In this document: piece by piece, positions 54,699 through 63,479 of the stretch | Layout of the letters: every line of letters starts with the position of its first letter | Numbering within the stretch: position 1 is the stretch's first letter | From: Halogranum amylolyticum | GTDB taxonomy: Archaea; Halobacteriota; Halobacteria; Halobacteriales; Haloferacaceae | Direction of reading: 5' to 3' | Length of the DNA: 64,000 nucleotides | Assembly (NCBI RefSeq): GCF_900110465.1 | Contig: NZ_FODV01000003.1 | Coordinates: 248,001-312,000 of the forward strand | Notes under the pieces: model-generated | Seen by the model: only the letters and a program-made list of their open reading frames with translations | Told to the model about the DNA's origin: nothing | Databases searched by the model: none | Made by a program: the position numbers and the translations under genes

Positions 54699-55364
54699 TC
54701 AGTCGATGAAGCCCAGCGTGTCTTCGATGCGGCCGATCTCGGGACCGGTCGTCTCCTCACCGACGAGATAGCCGGCGTCGTTGGCGACGAGTCCGGAGCC
54801 GACGAGCGGCGCACCGTAGTTGACGGTGCCGATGTCCGCGTGGACGTCGAGATGCGTTTCGAGCGCCTCGAGTTCGGGTTCGTTGGACTTCGGGTGACAG
54901 AGGACGCCGCGGTTGTTCGCGACGGCCGCTGTGCCGACGGTCCGGACGCCGCCGAGGTCGCCGTGTTCGACGGGAACCTCGAGCGCCTCCTTCACCGCAT
55001 CGAGCGCCTCGTCGCCGAGGTCGGGGTGGACCCACGCGCCGTAGTCGTTCGCGAGGACGACGTTGCCAGCGGCGTTGATGCGACCGGGGAGGTCGACGAC
55101 CGGGAGATCAGTTGCGTCGGCGATGCGGTCCTTCTCGCGGTCGGTCGCACGGCCGGAGACGAGGATACCGTTCTCGTTGCCGGTGGCGAGCGCACCGACG
55201 GTTCCGGAGCCGCCGACGTTGGTTCCGACGACCGGAACGTCGAACTCCGCTTCGAGGTCGGCGACGAGTTCCTCACTCAGGTCGGGGCGGACGAGGACGA
55301 CGTCGTTGGTCGCACGCGTGAAGACGCCGACGTACGACGATCCGGCGAAAGAGGCGCGAAGCAC
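54699..55364 (-). CDS. eif6: Translation initiation factor aIF6
   Basis: A 221-residue anti-association factor that keeps 50S from joining 30S until maturation is complete. It has the five-fold pentein repeat ([80 protein letters not shown], all given in parts). It directly follows the L31e gene (2-nt gap). Confidence 0.95.
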   Translation of the reverse strand: MLRASFAGSSYVGVFTRATNDVVLVRPDLSEELVADLEAEFDVPVVGTNVGGSGTVGALATGNENGILVSGRATDREKDRIADATDLPVVDLPGRINAAGNVVLANDYGAWVHPDLGDEALDAVKEALEVPVEHGDLGGVRTVGTAAVANNRGVLCHPKSNEPELEALETHLDVHADIGTVNYGAPLVGSGLVANDAGYLVGEETTGPEIGRIEDTLGFID

Positions 55365-55366
55365 CG

Positions 55367-55645
55367 TTATTCGGCCGTCTCAGCCTCGACGACCGCTTCG
55401 CCTTCTTCTTCGAAGCGCGCAGCGCGCACGCGAAGCTTCTGCGGCGGGGACTGTCGTCCTCGCGACCAGACGGCCTCGTTGATGCTGGGGTCGAGACGGA
55501 CGTCGCGCTCGTCGACCTTGAAGTGCTTCGCGAGGTGCTTGCGGACCTCTTTCATCGCGCGGTCGGCCTGTTTCTGTGTCGGTGCCTGCTTCACGCCACG
55601 GAGCGGGACGGTGACGACGCGCTCCTCGAAATCACTTGCGCTCAT
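55367..55645 (-). CDS. rpl31e: Ribosomal protein L31e
   Basis: A 92-residue large-subunit protein. [34 protein letters not shown] opens the domain (in parts), and [20 protein letters not shown] is its conserved loop. It ends in an acidic tail. It lies 3 nt after L39e and 2 nt before aIF6, all co-directional. Confidence 0.95.
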   Translation of the reverse strand: MSASDFEERVVTVPLRGVKQAPTQKQADRAMKEVRKHLAKHFKVDERDVRLDPSINEAVWSRGRQSPPQKLRVRAARFEEEGEAVVEAETAE

Positions 55646-55648
55646 GGC

Positions 55649-55801
55649 TTACTCGTCGGTGTTGCTTCGCCGCCAGTTACGGCGCTTGGGGTTTCGCGTG
55701 ACTTCCATGTCGGTCTTCATCATGACCCACGCGGGGACGCGGCTGTTCTGACGCTCCAGCTTTGCCAGACGCTTCTTCTTGGCCTTCGATTTCTTACCCA
55801 T
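55649..55801 (-). CDS. rpl39e: Ribosomal protein L39e
   Basis: A 50-residue, strongly basic protein: [20 protein letters not shown] and [13 protein letters not shown]. It lines the exit tunnel. It is the first gene of the ribosomal cluster. Its ATG (55801) is close to the minus-strand TATA-like block at 55826-55833. Confidence 0.95.
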   Translation of the reverse strand: MGKKSKAKKKRLAKLERQNSRVPAWVMMKTDMEVTRNPKRRNWRRSNTDE

Positions 55802-55825
55802 AGTAGGACAGAGTTCCCCTGCGCG

Positions 55826-55833
55826 CCATAAAG
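55826..55833 (-). promoter_or_regulatory. TATA-like box of the L39e-FtsY cluster
   Basis: On the minus strand the block reads ctttatgg, centred 29 nt before the L39e ATG. It is the only evident promoter for the six-gene cluster, apart from possible internal ones. Confidence 0.55.
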
Positions 55834-55919
55834 AGTTGTTCCTTTCACTCGGTCGCCACGGCGAGGACGTGGCGTTCGTGGCCAGAACAGCCAAACCCGT
55901 CGCGGCCGGCCATGTTACC

Positions 55920-56162
55920 ATGGCACGCTCATTCCGCGGTGAGGACAGGGGAAAGACCGTCGTCGACGACGAGGGGAACACGGTCGGCACTATCTCGCTC
56001 GTCGAGGACGACCACGCGGAGATGGACGCGACGCCGGATCTGACGGGGGCGCTCCGGGAGTTCCTCGGTTGGGGTGACGACGACGACAGCGGTCGCCTCG
56101 AACGCGACCACGTCGACGAGATCGGCGAGGAGAAGGTCCGGTTGCGGAACGTCAGAGGCTGA
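55920..56162 (+). CDS. Small PRC-barrel-like protein (paralogue of the one at 5813)
   Basis: An 80-residue protein opening [22 protein letters not shown] and closing [14 protein letters not shown] with a last strand KVRLRNVRG. The match to the 5813 protein includes GK-VV, VG-I, DLT and LGWGD. The ATG at 55920 is the likely start. Its last 11 nt overlap the convergent ThpR gene. Confidence 0.7.
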   Translation: MARSFRGEDRGKTVVDDEGNTVGTISLVEDDHAEMDATPDLTGALREFLGWGDDDDSGRLERDHVDEIGEEKVRLRNVRG

Positions 56163-56706
56163 ACCGCGTCACCGTCTCGTAGGTCGGACCGTCGGGCGTC
56201 AACGTACTCTCGGTGAGTCGGACCTGTTCGACCCGAAACGATCCGAGGTTCGGTGGGTCTCCGCCGACGGCTCGCTGGACCGTCTCTTTGCCGCGAGCGT
56301 CTTTCATCCGTCCGAGCGTGACGTGCGGCGTGAACTCGTGGTCCTCGGCGTCGAACCCGATGGCGGTCGTCTCCCGCTCGACGGCCTCGTGGAGGCGCGT
56401 CATCTCGTCGGCCCCGTCTTCGACACCTGCCCAGACGACGCTGATGTAGTCCAGGCTCGGGAACACGCCTAGCCCCGCCACCGTCGCCTCGAACGGACCG
56501 ACGGCGGCCGCGTCGACGGCGGTCTCGATCGCCTCCTCGACGTCGGCGAGGCGGTCCTCGTCGACGTCGCCGAGAAATTTCAGCGTGACGTGGGTCTGCT
56601 GGGGGTCGACGAGCGTGAGTCCTTTCGCATCGCGGAGCGGTTTCTGGACGTCGGCGACGGCGTCGGCGAGCGCGTCGGGGAGATCGATGCTGACGAACAG
56701 ACGCAT
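56152..56706 (-). CDS. thpR: RNA 2',3'-cyclic phosphodiesterase (ThpR)
   Basis: A 184-residue 2H phosphoesterase. The two catalytic H-x-T-L motifs are HVTLKFLGD (about residue 40) and HVTLGRMKD (about 130). The N-terminus [21 protein letters not shown] is typical. It hydrolyses 2',3'-cyclic phosphates at RNA ends. Archaeal members were first described as 2'-5' RNA ligases. Confidence 0.93.
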   Translation of the reverse strand: MRLFVSIDLPDALADAVADVQKPLRDAKGLTLVDPQQTHVTLKFLGDVDEDRLADVEEAIETAVDAAAVGPFEATVAGLGVFPSLDYISVVWAGVEDGADEMTRLHEAVERETTAIGFDAEDHEFTPHVTLGRMKDARGKETVQRAVGGDPPNLGSFRVEQVRLTESTLTPDGPTYETVTRFSL

Positions 56707-56807
56707 GCGTGAGTGTCACGCGGCGAAGCGAGTAAGCTTCTGCGGCGGACGGTCGCGGTGCGACCTGTGACGTAGGGCTTAACCACCGTGACCGCCAAAG
56801 CCGCGGT

Positions 56808-57548
56808 ATGAGCGACGACCGCGACCGACCGCACCAGTTCTCCGAGGGGCAGGGACTCGACGAGGACTACGACGAGTTCACGCTCGACCCGCCGGAGCTC
56901 AAGATCGACCCGACGAAGGTCGACCCGGTCGACTCACACGTACTCGCCGACATTCTCGACGAGCGGAACGTCACCCACGACGAGGTCGACGTCCAGAGTC
57001 TCGTGGACGTGGGGCTGTCGTACATGCAGATCAACCGCTTCGAGGAGGCCACGGAGGCGTTCGACCGCGCCGCCAAGTTCGCCGAGGACGACTCCCTCGA
57101 CGAACAGGAGGCGTGGGTGAACAAAGGAGCCGCACACGCCCAACTCGAGGAGTACGACGACGCGATCGGCGCCTACCGGGAGGCGCTCCGCATCGACGAG
57201 GACTCCGAGCACGCCGCCTCGGCACACACCAACCTCGCCTACGCGCTGTGGGAGTGGGGTCACACCGAAGACGCGCTCGAACACGCCGAGCGTGCCGTCG
57301 AGGTCGACCCGCGGTTCCCGCAGGCGTGGTACAACCGCGGCTTCTTCCTCGCGGAGCGGGGGCTCCACGAGGAGGCAGTCAACGCCTACGACAACGCGCT
57401 CCGTCTCGGGATGCGTAACGTGAACATCCTCGAGGAGAAGGCGCGGGCGCTGGAGGAGCTGGGTCGCGAAGAGGAGGCCGAGGAGCTGGTCGAACAGGCC
57501 GAGGAGATGCGCGAGGAGGCCGAGCGCGAACTCGTCGAGGAGTACTAG
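56808..57548 (+). CDS. TPR repeat protein
   Basis: A 246-residue acidic protein. After a 60-residue N-terminal part, at least four tetratricopeptide repeats run from about residue 65 to 205 (for example [20 protein letters not shown] and [16 protein letters not shown]). A charged helix ends the protein ([11 protein letters not shown]). It is a protein-protein scaffold; its partner is unknown. The DUF424 gene begins directly at its stop. Confidence 0.85.
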   Translation: MSDDRDRPHQFSEGQGLDEDYDEFTLDPPELKIDPTKVDPVDSHVLADILDERNVTHDEVDVQSLVDVGLSYMQINRFEEATEAFDRAAKFAEDDSLDEQEAWVNKGAAHAQLEEYDDAIGAYREALRIDEDSEHAASAHTNLAYALWEWGHTEDALEHAERAVEVDPRFPQAWYNRGFFLAERGLHEEAVNAYDNALRLGMRNVNILEEKARALEELGREEEAEELVEQAEEMREEAERELVEEY

Positions 57549-57851
57549 ATGCTACTCAAGGAACGTGAGACACCCGAGGGACTACTCGTGTCGGTCTGTG
57601 ACCCCGACTGCCTCGGCGAGACGTACGAGAGCGGTGAGGTGTCGCTGACCGTCACAGAGGACTTCTACGGCGGCGAGGAGGCGAAGGACGCAGACGAGGA
57701 CGCGGTCGTCGACAGCCTCCACCGGGCTACCGTCGCCAACCTCGTCGGCGAGGAGACCGTCCGCGTCGCCATCGAGGCGGGCGTCGTCGACGAGGAGACC
57801 GTCCTCGACCTCGAGGGGACGTTGCACGCGCAGTTGCTCTGGCTACGGTAG
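57549..57851 (+). CDS. DUF424 protein
   Basis: A 100-residue conserved archaeal protein. LLVSVCDPDCLGETYESGEVSL is the conserved opening, and VANLVGEETVRVAIEAGVVD the central helix. DUF424 is nearly universal in archaea without a settled function. It starts one base after the TPR stop codon, so coupling is likely. Confidence 0.85.
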   Translation: MLLKERETPEGLLVSVCDPDCLGETYESGEVSLTVTEDFYGGEEAKDADEDAVVDSLHRATVANLVGEETVRVAIEAGVVDEETVLDLEGTLHAQLLWLR

Positions 57852-57878
57852 AAAAGCCACGATGGGTCGTCGCGTTCG

Positions 57879-58136
57879 TCAGACGGTCGGGCGGTCGGGG
57901 CGCTCGGAACTGTTCTCTCGGACGTAGAGGTACGCCGCGAGCGCGAGCAACCCCGGTAGGAGGCCGGCGAAGAGGAGCGCGAGGATGCCCAGCGCCCACG
58001 CCGGCGCGTAGGAGACGCCGTGGCGACTCGCGTCCCGGTAGACCCAGTACGCCACAGCGAGTGGGACGACGAACAGGACCAAGAGGACGGCGAGTTCGAC
58101 CGCGCCCGGAACCCCGAACTGCAGAATGACGGACAT
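57879..58136 (-). CDS. Small membrane protein, unknown function
   Basis: An 85-residue protein with two hydrophobic helices (about 12-35 and 45-70), joined by WVYRDASRHG, and a polar tail with SSERPDRPTV. The YRDASRHG segment resembles the loop of small PLDc-N-like or haloarchaeal membrane proteins. The ATG at 58136 is chosen over one seven codons upstream. Divergent from sufS. Confidence 0.65.
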   Translation of the reverse strand: MSVILQFGVPGAVELAVLLVLFVVPLAVAYWVYRDASRHGVSYAPAWALGILALLFAGLLPGLLALAAYLYVRENSSERPDRPTV

Positions 58137-58280
58137 AGAGAGAAAGACGTCGGCCAAGGAGATAAACTCGTATCCCGTAACCTCCAGATGACAACTCTCG
58201 CGTCGAATGTAACCAGATGTAGTTCACTCGGGCTCTCACGACCGAAGACGTGTTATCCCCACAGTTCGTAGCCGTCTCCA

Positions 58281-59558
58281 ATGAAAGCGCAGGAGTCGTA
58301 CCCTATCGACGTCGCGGCCATCCGTGAGGATTTCCCCATTCTCGCGCGGAAGGTCGGTGGGGACGTGACCACGCCCGGTGAGGGCGAGGGCGACACGGAA
58401 CCGTTGGTGTATCTCGACAACGCGGCGACGAGTCAGACGCCGAAACAGGTCGTCGAAGCGATCGTCGACTACTACTACGGCTACAACTCTAACGTCCACC
58501 GCGGTATCCACCAGTTGAGTCAGGAGGCCTCGGTGGCCTACGAGCAGGCGCACGACCGCGTCGCCGAGTTCGTCGGTGCCGACGGACGCGAGGAGATCGT
58601 CTTCACGAAGAACACCACCGAGGCGATGAACCTCGTCGCCTACGCGTGGGGGCTGAACGAACTCGGTCCGGGCGACCGGATCGTCCTCACGGAGATGGAG
58701 CACCACGCCTCGCTCGTCACGTGGCAGCAGCTCGCGAAAAAGACCGGCGCGGAGGTGAAGTACATCCGCGTCGACGACGAGGGTCGCCTCGACATGGAAC
58801 ACGCGAAGGAGCTGATCGACGAGTCGACGAAGATGGTCTCGGTCGTCCACGTCTCGAACACGCTCGGCACGATCAACCCCGTCGACGAACTCGCCGACAT
58901 GGCCCACGAGGTCGGCGCGTACATCTTCGTCGACGGCGCGCAGTCGGCCCCGACGCGACCCGTCGACGTCGGCGACATCGACGCGGACTTCTTCGCCTTC
59001 TCGGGACACAAGATGCTCGGCCCGACGGGGATCGGCGTCCTCTACGGGAAGGAGGCGATCCTCGAGGAGACGGAGCCGTATCTCTACGGCGGCGACATGA
59101 TTCGACGCGTCACCTACGAGGACGCGACGTGGGAGGACCTACCGTGGAAGTTCGAAGCCGGGACGCCGAACATCGCGCAGGGGATCGGTCTCCACGCCGC
59201 CGTCGACTACCTCGACGACGTCGGGATGAAGAACGTCCAGCGACACGAGGAACTGCTCTCGAAGTACGCCTACGACCGGCTGAGCGAGTTCGACGACATC
59301 ACCATCTACGGCCCGCCAGGCGACGACCGCGGCGGACTGGTCGCGTTCAACCTCGACAGCGTCCACGCCCACGACCTCTCGAGCATCCTCAACGACTCCG
59401 CCGTCGCCATCCGCGCCGGCGACCACTGTACGCAACCGCTCCACGACAAACTCGGCGCGGCCGCGTCGGCGCGGGCGTCGTTCTACATCTACAACACGCG
59501 CGAGGAGGTCGACGAGCTGATCGAGGCCGTCGACGGCGCGAGAGAGTTGTTCGCCTGA
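58281..59558 (+). CDS. sufS: Cysteine desulfurase SufS
   Basis: A 425-residue PLP enzyme that takes sulfur from cysteine for Fe-S assembly. The PLP lysine is in FAFSGHKMLGPTG. The catalytic Cys is in AIRAGDHCTQPL, near residue 375. The N-terminus carries a short insert (about 25-40, GEGEGDTEP). The length fits group II SufS. SufU at 60903 is its sulfur acceptor, with threonine synthase between them. Confidence 0.95.
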   Translation: MKAQESYPIDVAAIREDFPILARKVGGDVTTPGEGEGDTEPLVYLDNAATSQTPKQVVEAIVDYYYGYNSNVHRGIHQLSQEASVAYEQAHDRVAEFVGADGREEIVFTKNTTEAMNLVAYAWGLNELGPGDRIVLTEMEHHASLVTWQQLAKKTGAEVKYIRVDDEGRLDMEHAKELIDESTKMVSVVHVSNTLGTINPVDELADMAHEVGAYIFVDGAQSAPTRPVDVGDIDADFFAFSGHKMLGPTGIGVLYGKEAILEETEPYLYGGDMIRRVTYEDATWEDLPWKFEAGTPNIAQGIGLHAAVDYLDDVGMKNVQRHEELLSKYAYDRLSEFDDITIYGPPGDDRGGLVAFNLDSVHAHDLSSILNDSAVAIRAGDHCTQPLHDKLGAAASARASFYIYNTREEVDELIEAVDGARELFA

Positions 59559-59644
59559 AGCGGCGTGAGTCACGCGCTCCGAGATACGAACACACCTCGT
59601 CCGTTCCGTGTCGCTTTATTACGACTCACCGACTCACCGTAGCC

Positions 59645-60835
59645 ATGACTCCACCCACGCTCTCCTGTGTCGCCTGCGGCGAGACCGTCGACGAGTGGAC
59701 GGCCACACGCTGTGACTGCGGCGGACCGCGTTGGATCGACGTCGACGCCGACGACTTCGGCTGGGACGACGTCACCGACGAATCGGGCATGTGGCGCTAC
59801 GGGTCGCTCTTGCCCGTCTCGTCGCCAGGCGGCCTCGGCGACGTCGCTGGCGACACCCCACTGGTTCGGACGCCCCGACTCGACGGCGTCGCCGGTGTGA
59901 ACGTCCACGTGAAGTACGAGGCGGCGAACCCGACGGGAAGTTTCAAAGACCGCGGGAGCGCCGTCGGCGTCGCGTGGGCGCTCGACCACGGCGTCGACAC
60001 CGTCGGCACCGTCTCGCACGGCAACATGGCGATGAGTATGGCCGCCCACGCCGCCGGCGTCGACCTCGACTGCGTCGTCCTCGTTCCGACGGACATCCCG
60101 GCCGAGCGGTTGGGGAACATCGCACAGTACGACCCGACGCTCGTCCGCGTCGACGGCGACTACGGGAAGCTCTACGAGCGATCGCTGGAGCTCGGCGCAG
60201 AGGTCGGTGTCGAGTTCGTCAACTCCGACGCTCCGCTCCGCGTCGAGGGGCAGAAGACGACGGTCGTGGAGGTGCTGGAGGCGTTCGCCCCCGACGTACC
60301 AGACGCGATCGTCCTCCCCGTCAGCAGCGGCGGGCACGCCAGCGGCGCGTGGAAGGCCGTCCGCGAACTCCGTCGGGCAGGAGCCATCGACCGCGTCCCG
60401 CGGCTCTACTTCGTGCAGGCGACGGCCTGTGCGCCCATCGCCGAAGCGTTCGAAGCCGGCGCGGACGAAGTGACGCCCGTCACTGCAGGGGAAACCGTCG
60501 CTTACTCCATCGCCAACGCGAACCCGCCGAGCGGGAACCGGACGCTCGCGGCGGCACGCGAGACGGACGGCGCGGTGCTCGCGGTCGACGACGAGGAGAT
60601 TCTGACCGCCCAGCGCGCGCTCGCCGCACGGGCCGGGCTCGCGGTGGAGACGTCGTCGGCGACGACGCTCGCGGGCGCGAGACGACTGGCGGCGCGAGGG
60701 GAGCTCACCTCGGAGGAGGACGTCGTGCTCGTGGCGACCGGGAGCGGGTTCAAGGAACGCGGGACGAGTGAGACGCCCGACGTAGAGACGGTCGCGCTCG
60801 ACGACCTCGAGACGGTGCTCGGGCGAACGCGGTAG
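59645..60835 (+). CDS. thrC: Threonine synthase
   Basis: A 396-residue PLP enzyme converting O-phosphohomoserine to threonine. A zinc-ribbon-like N-terminus (CVACGETVDEWTATRCDCGGP) is followed by the PLP-binding lysine loop PTGSFKDRGSAVGV. The phosphate-cofactor loop is VSSGGHASG. The ATG at 59645 starts the frame after the sufS stop. It stands alone among the Fe-S genes, which is unusual, and may be co-transcribed with sufU. Confidence 0.9.
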   Translation: MTPPTLSCVACGETVDEWTATRCDCGGPRWIDVDADDFGWDDVTDESGMWRYGSLLPVSSPGGLGDVAGDTPLVRTPRLDGVAGVNVHVKYEAANPTGSFKDRGSAVGVAWALDHGVDTVGTVSHGNMAMSMAAHAAGVDLDCVVLVPTDIPAERLGNIAQYDPTLVRVDGDYGKLYERSLELGAEVGVEFVNSDAPLRVEGQKTTVVEVLEAFAPDVPDAIVLPVSSGGHASGAWKAVRELRRAGAIDRVPRLYFVQATACAPIAEAFEAGADEVTPVTAGETVAYSIANANPPSGNRTLAAARETDGAVLAVDDEEILTAQRALAARAGLAVETSSATTLAGARRLAARGELTSEEDVVLVATGSGFKERGTSETPDVETVALDDLETVLGRTR

Positions 60836-60902
60836 TCGGGGCCCGTGTAGACCCCGTACCCCGGAATCCTTTTACAGCGCACTCACCTACGAACGCCCAA
60901 CT

Positions 60903-61322
60903 ATGGGCATGGGCTCCGACATGTATCGGCAGCAGATTCTCGACCACTACAAGAACCCGCGCAACTACGGCGAGATGGAGGACCCCACCTTCTCGCACGT
61001 CGGGGAGAACCCCTCCTGCGGCGACACGATCAAGATGGACGTCCGACTGGAGGACGACGGCGAGACCATCGAGTTCGTCTCCTTCTCCGGCGACGGCTGT
61101 GCCATCTCGCAGGCCAGCGCCAGCATGCTCTCGCAGAAGCTTCCGGGGACGAGCCTCTCGGAGCTGAAGGAGATGGACCGTGACGACATTGTCGACATGC
61201 TGGGCGTCGACATCAGTCCGATGCGCATCAAATGTGCCGTGCTGGCCGAGAAGGTCGCACAGGACGGTGCGAAGATCTACGAGGGCGAGATCGACCTCGA
61301 CAAGACGAAGACCGAAGACTGA
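60903..61322 (+). CDS. sufU: Iron-sulfur scaffold SufU
   Basis: A 139-residue U-type scaffold. The three cysteines are in NPSCGDTIKM, GDGCAISQAS and IKCAVLAEK, and the conserved Asp follows the first. It accepts sulfur from SufS. A TATA-like ccttttac (60868-60875) is about 31 nt before the ATG, so it has its own promoter. The usual SufBCD genes are not in the window. Confidence 0.94.
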   Translation: MGMGSDMYRQQILDHYKNPRNYGEMEDPTFSHVGENPSCGDTIKMDVRLEDDGETIEFVSFSGDGCAISQASASMLSQKLPGTSLSELKEMDRDDIVDMLGVDISPMRIKCAVLAEKVAQDGAKIYEGEIDLDKTKTED

Positions 61323-61528
61323 GCGGCGTCTCTTCGACTTTTCTCTGCTTTCTGGCCGCCTGCCGAGAGTCGTCTCTGGCGCGTGGCTTTGCCGACGTTT
61401 GATCGGCGGGAGACACGTACGCGAGGGTCTTTCAGAACGAGAGGCTACCTGCTCCCCGTCTCAACACCAACCTCGTACGCAAAGAGAGAGATCCGGGGGA
61501 AGAACCGAAAACCAACCGAAACTCGTGC

Positions 61529-62560
61529 CTATTCGGGCTTCAGACCGCCGTCCTGCACGCGCATGACGGCCTCACCGTCTGCCAAGTTGGGTGCGTCGAC
61601 GAGGCGAACGATCCGCTTGTCGCCCTTCGACTTCCGGAGGTAGATCCGGAACGTCGACTTGTGGCCGAGGATGTTGCCACCGATGGGCTGGGTCGGGTCA
61701 CCGAAGTAGGAGTCGGGGTTCGAGGCGACCTGGTTCGTCACCAGAATCGCGGCGTTGTAGAGGTTGCCGACGCGGTCGAGGTCGTGGAGGTGGCGGTTGA
61801 GCTTCTGTTGGCGGTCGGCGAGCTGGCCACGGCCGACGTACTCCGCACGGAAGTGGGCGGTCAGCGAGTCGACGCAGACCAGTCGGATCGGCCACTCGGT
61901 GTCTTCGTGTTCCTGTGCGAGTTCCTCGGCCTTCTCGGCCAGCAGCATCTGGTGGTTGGAGTTGAACGCCTTCGCGACGTGGATCTTGTCGAGGATGTCG
62001 GAGATGAGTTCGTCCATCGCGTCCTCGTCGTCGGGCGAGCCCTCGATCTCGCGGTCGTCCATCGCCGCCTGTAGCACTTCGTCGTCGAGGCCGCGGACCA
62101 TGTCGTCGATACGCTCGGGACGGAACGTGTCCTCCGAGTCGATGAAGATGACGCTGCCACGGAGCCCGCCTGCCTCTTTGGGGAGCTGGACGTTGACGGA
62201 CATCTGGTGGGTGACCTGCGACTTGCCGGCACCGAACTCACCGTAGGCTTCGGTGATCGACTGGGTCTCTAGTCCACCGCCGAGGAGGTCGTCGACCTCC
62301 GGAATCTGCCAGCTGAGTTTACCGATCTGCTGTCGGTGTTCGAGGACGGCCGTCCCGGTCTCGAAGCCGCCGATGTCGGCGGCGTTCTGGGCGGCGCGGA
62401 CGATGTCGCTCGCCGTACTGTCACCGACGTCTGCCTTCGTCGCGAGGTCCGAGGGGCTCGCGACGGCGAGGCTCTCGTAGGTGTTGAAACCGGCGTCCGT
62501 GAGCTTGTCTGCGGTTGCGGGGCCAACTCCGGGGAGGTTTTCGAGGTCGTCGTCTGCCAT
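61529..62560 (-). CDS. radA: DNA repair and recombination protein RadA
   Basis: A 343-residue RecA/Rad51 family strand-exchange ATPase. The N-terminal helix-hairpin-helix ([19 protein letters not shown]) binds DNA. Walker A is [13 protein letters not shown]; Walker B and the L2 loop include [14 protein letters not shown] and [11 protein letters not shown]. The ATG at 62560 is the family start. A minus-strand TATA-like block (62586-62594) lies about 30 nt upstream. Confidence 0.97.
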   Translation of the reverse strand: MADDDLENLPGVGPATADKLTDAGFNTYESLAVASPSDLATKADVGDSTASDIVRAAQNAADIGGFETGTAVLEHRQQIGKLSWQIPEVDDLLGGGLETQSITEAYGEFGAGKSQVTHQMSVNVQLPKEAGGLRGSVIFIDSEDTFRPERIDDMVRGLDDEVLQAAMDDREIEGSPDDEDAMDELISDILDKIHVAKAFNSNHQMLLAEKAEELAQEHEDTEWPIRLVCVDSLTAHFRAEYVGRGQLADRQQKLNRHLHDLDRVGNLYNAAILVTNQVASNPDSYFGDPTQPIGGNILGHKSTFRIYLRKSKGDKRIVRLVDAPNLADGEAVMRVQDGGLKPE

Positions 62561-62585
62561 CGTACTCACGGCTTGTGCCCGTCCG

Positions 62586-62594
62586 CACATAAAC
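62586..62594 (-). promoter_or_regulatory. TATA-like box of the radA gene
   Basis: On the minus strand the block reads gggtttatg, centred 30 nt before the radA ATG (62560). Surroundings are GC-rich. Position is consistent with a leaderless or short-leader transcript. Confidence 0.55.
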
Positions 62595-62768
62595 CCTCGT
62601 TAACAGCAGAGTGAAAGTGAAACTGGCGGACGGCGTGGGGTTCGATAGCACGCACTGGCGGGGGTTTAGATGCGATAAGCGCGCCTCGACGGACGAGAGG
62701 AAACGAGAAGAGGAGGGAGCGGCGGGTCGTCGCGGTGCTCTCCGCAGAGAGCGAGGACGAGTTCGCCG

Positions 62769-63374
62769 CTACTGCCAGGGGTGGCCGTCGGGCGTGTCGG
62801 GCCACAGCGGGTACCAGTACTGCTCCTCGCTTTCGATGCCCAACTCGCCGTCGAGGACGGTCTCCAGTTTGAACTCGAGTCGCTGGTCGCGCTCGTGGCC
62901 GCGCTTCGGGGCGAAGGGGTAGTACTTCCCGCGGCGGAACGAGTAGATCCAGTACGCCCGGGAGTCGTCCTTCCGGAAACCGAAGACGGCAGCCAGCAGT
63001 CGAGAGCCGTACCCCTGTTCGATGAACTCGTCGGCCGCGAAGTGGATGCTCGTGACGAGATCCTCGGGGTCGTCGTCCTCGAGGACGACCCAGTGGTAGC
63101 CGTGGTCGTCGGCGTGACGGCGGAAGACGGTCCCCGTCTCCTCCTCGCCGGCGGCGAGGATCGCTTCCACCTGGTCTAAGGTCTCGGCGAAGTCGGTGCT
63201 GTCGACGGAGGAGAAACAGAGCGCCGCCTCGCCGGCGGGGTCGAAGTCGAGGTCGGCCTCCATCGTCAGATACGCAGTGCTCATCCCGAAGAGGTCCTCA
63301 GGGTCGGCCGCGCGGGTCGCGTCGGCCTCGGCGCGGAGTCCCAGCGCCGACCGGAGCGAGTCGAACAGTCCCAT
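62769..63374 (-). CDS. PspA-associated protein PspAB
   Basis: A 201-residue protein opening GLFDSLRSALGLRAEADATR. It ends with a Trp/Tyr-rich tail (YWYPLWPDTPDG). PspAB proteins in archaea accompany HtpX-type proteases and PspA, in membrane-stress defence. Here HtpX is 105 nt upstream on the same strand, in line with that. The biochemical role is unproven. Confidence 0.85.
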   Translation of the reverse strand: MGLFDSLRSALGLRAEADATRAADPEDLFGMSTAYLTMEADLDFDPAGEAALCFSSVDSTDFAETLDQVEAILAAGEEETGTVFRRHADDHGYHWVVLEDDDPEDLVTSIHFAADEFIEQGYGSRLLAAVFGFRKDDSRAYWIYSFRRGKYYPFAPKRGHERDQRLEFKLETVLDGELGIESEEQYWYPLWPDTPDGHPWQ

Positions 63375-63479
63375 ACGCCACTCTGGGAGCGCGGGGGCCT
63401 TAGGTCGTTTCCACAGTGCCTCGAAAGAGAACGAAGTGACGAATCAGAGCGGAGTACCGAGTCGAAGACCAGAAGGCCG

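Noticed and set aside
58646..60835. A single 729-codon frame spanning the sufS end and thrC
   Set aside because: The first part is an out-of-frame, Arg-rich shadow of sufS; the real thrC begins at the ATG at 59645 after the sufS stop.
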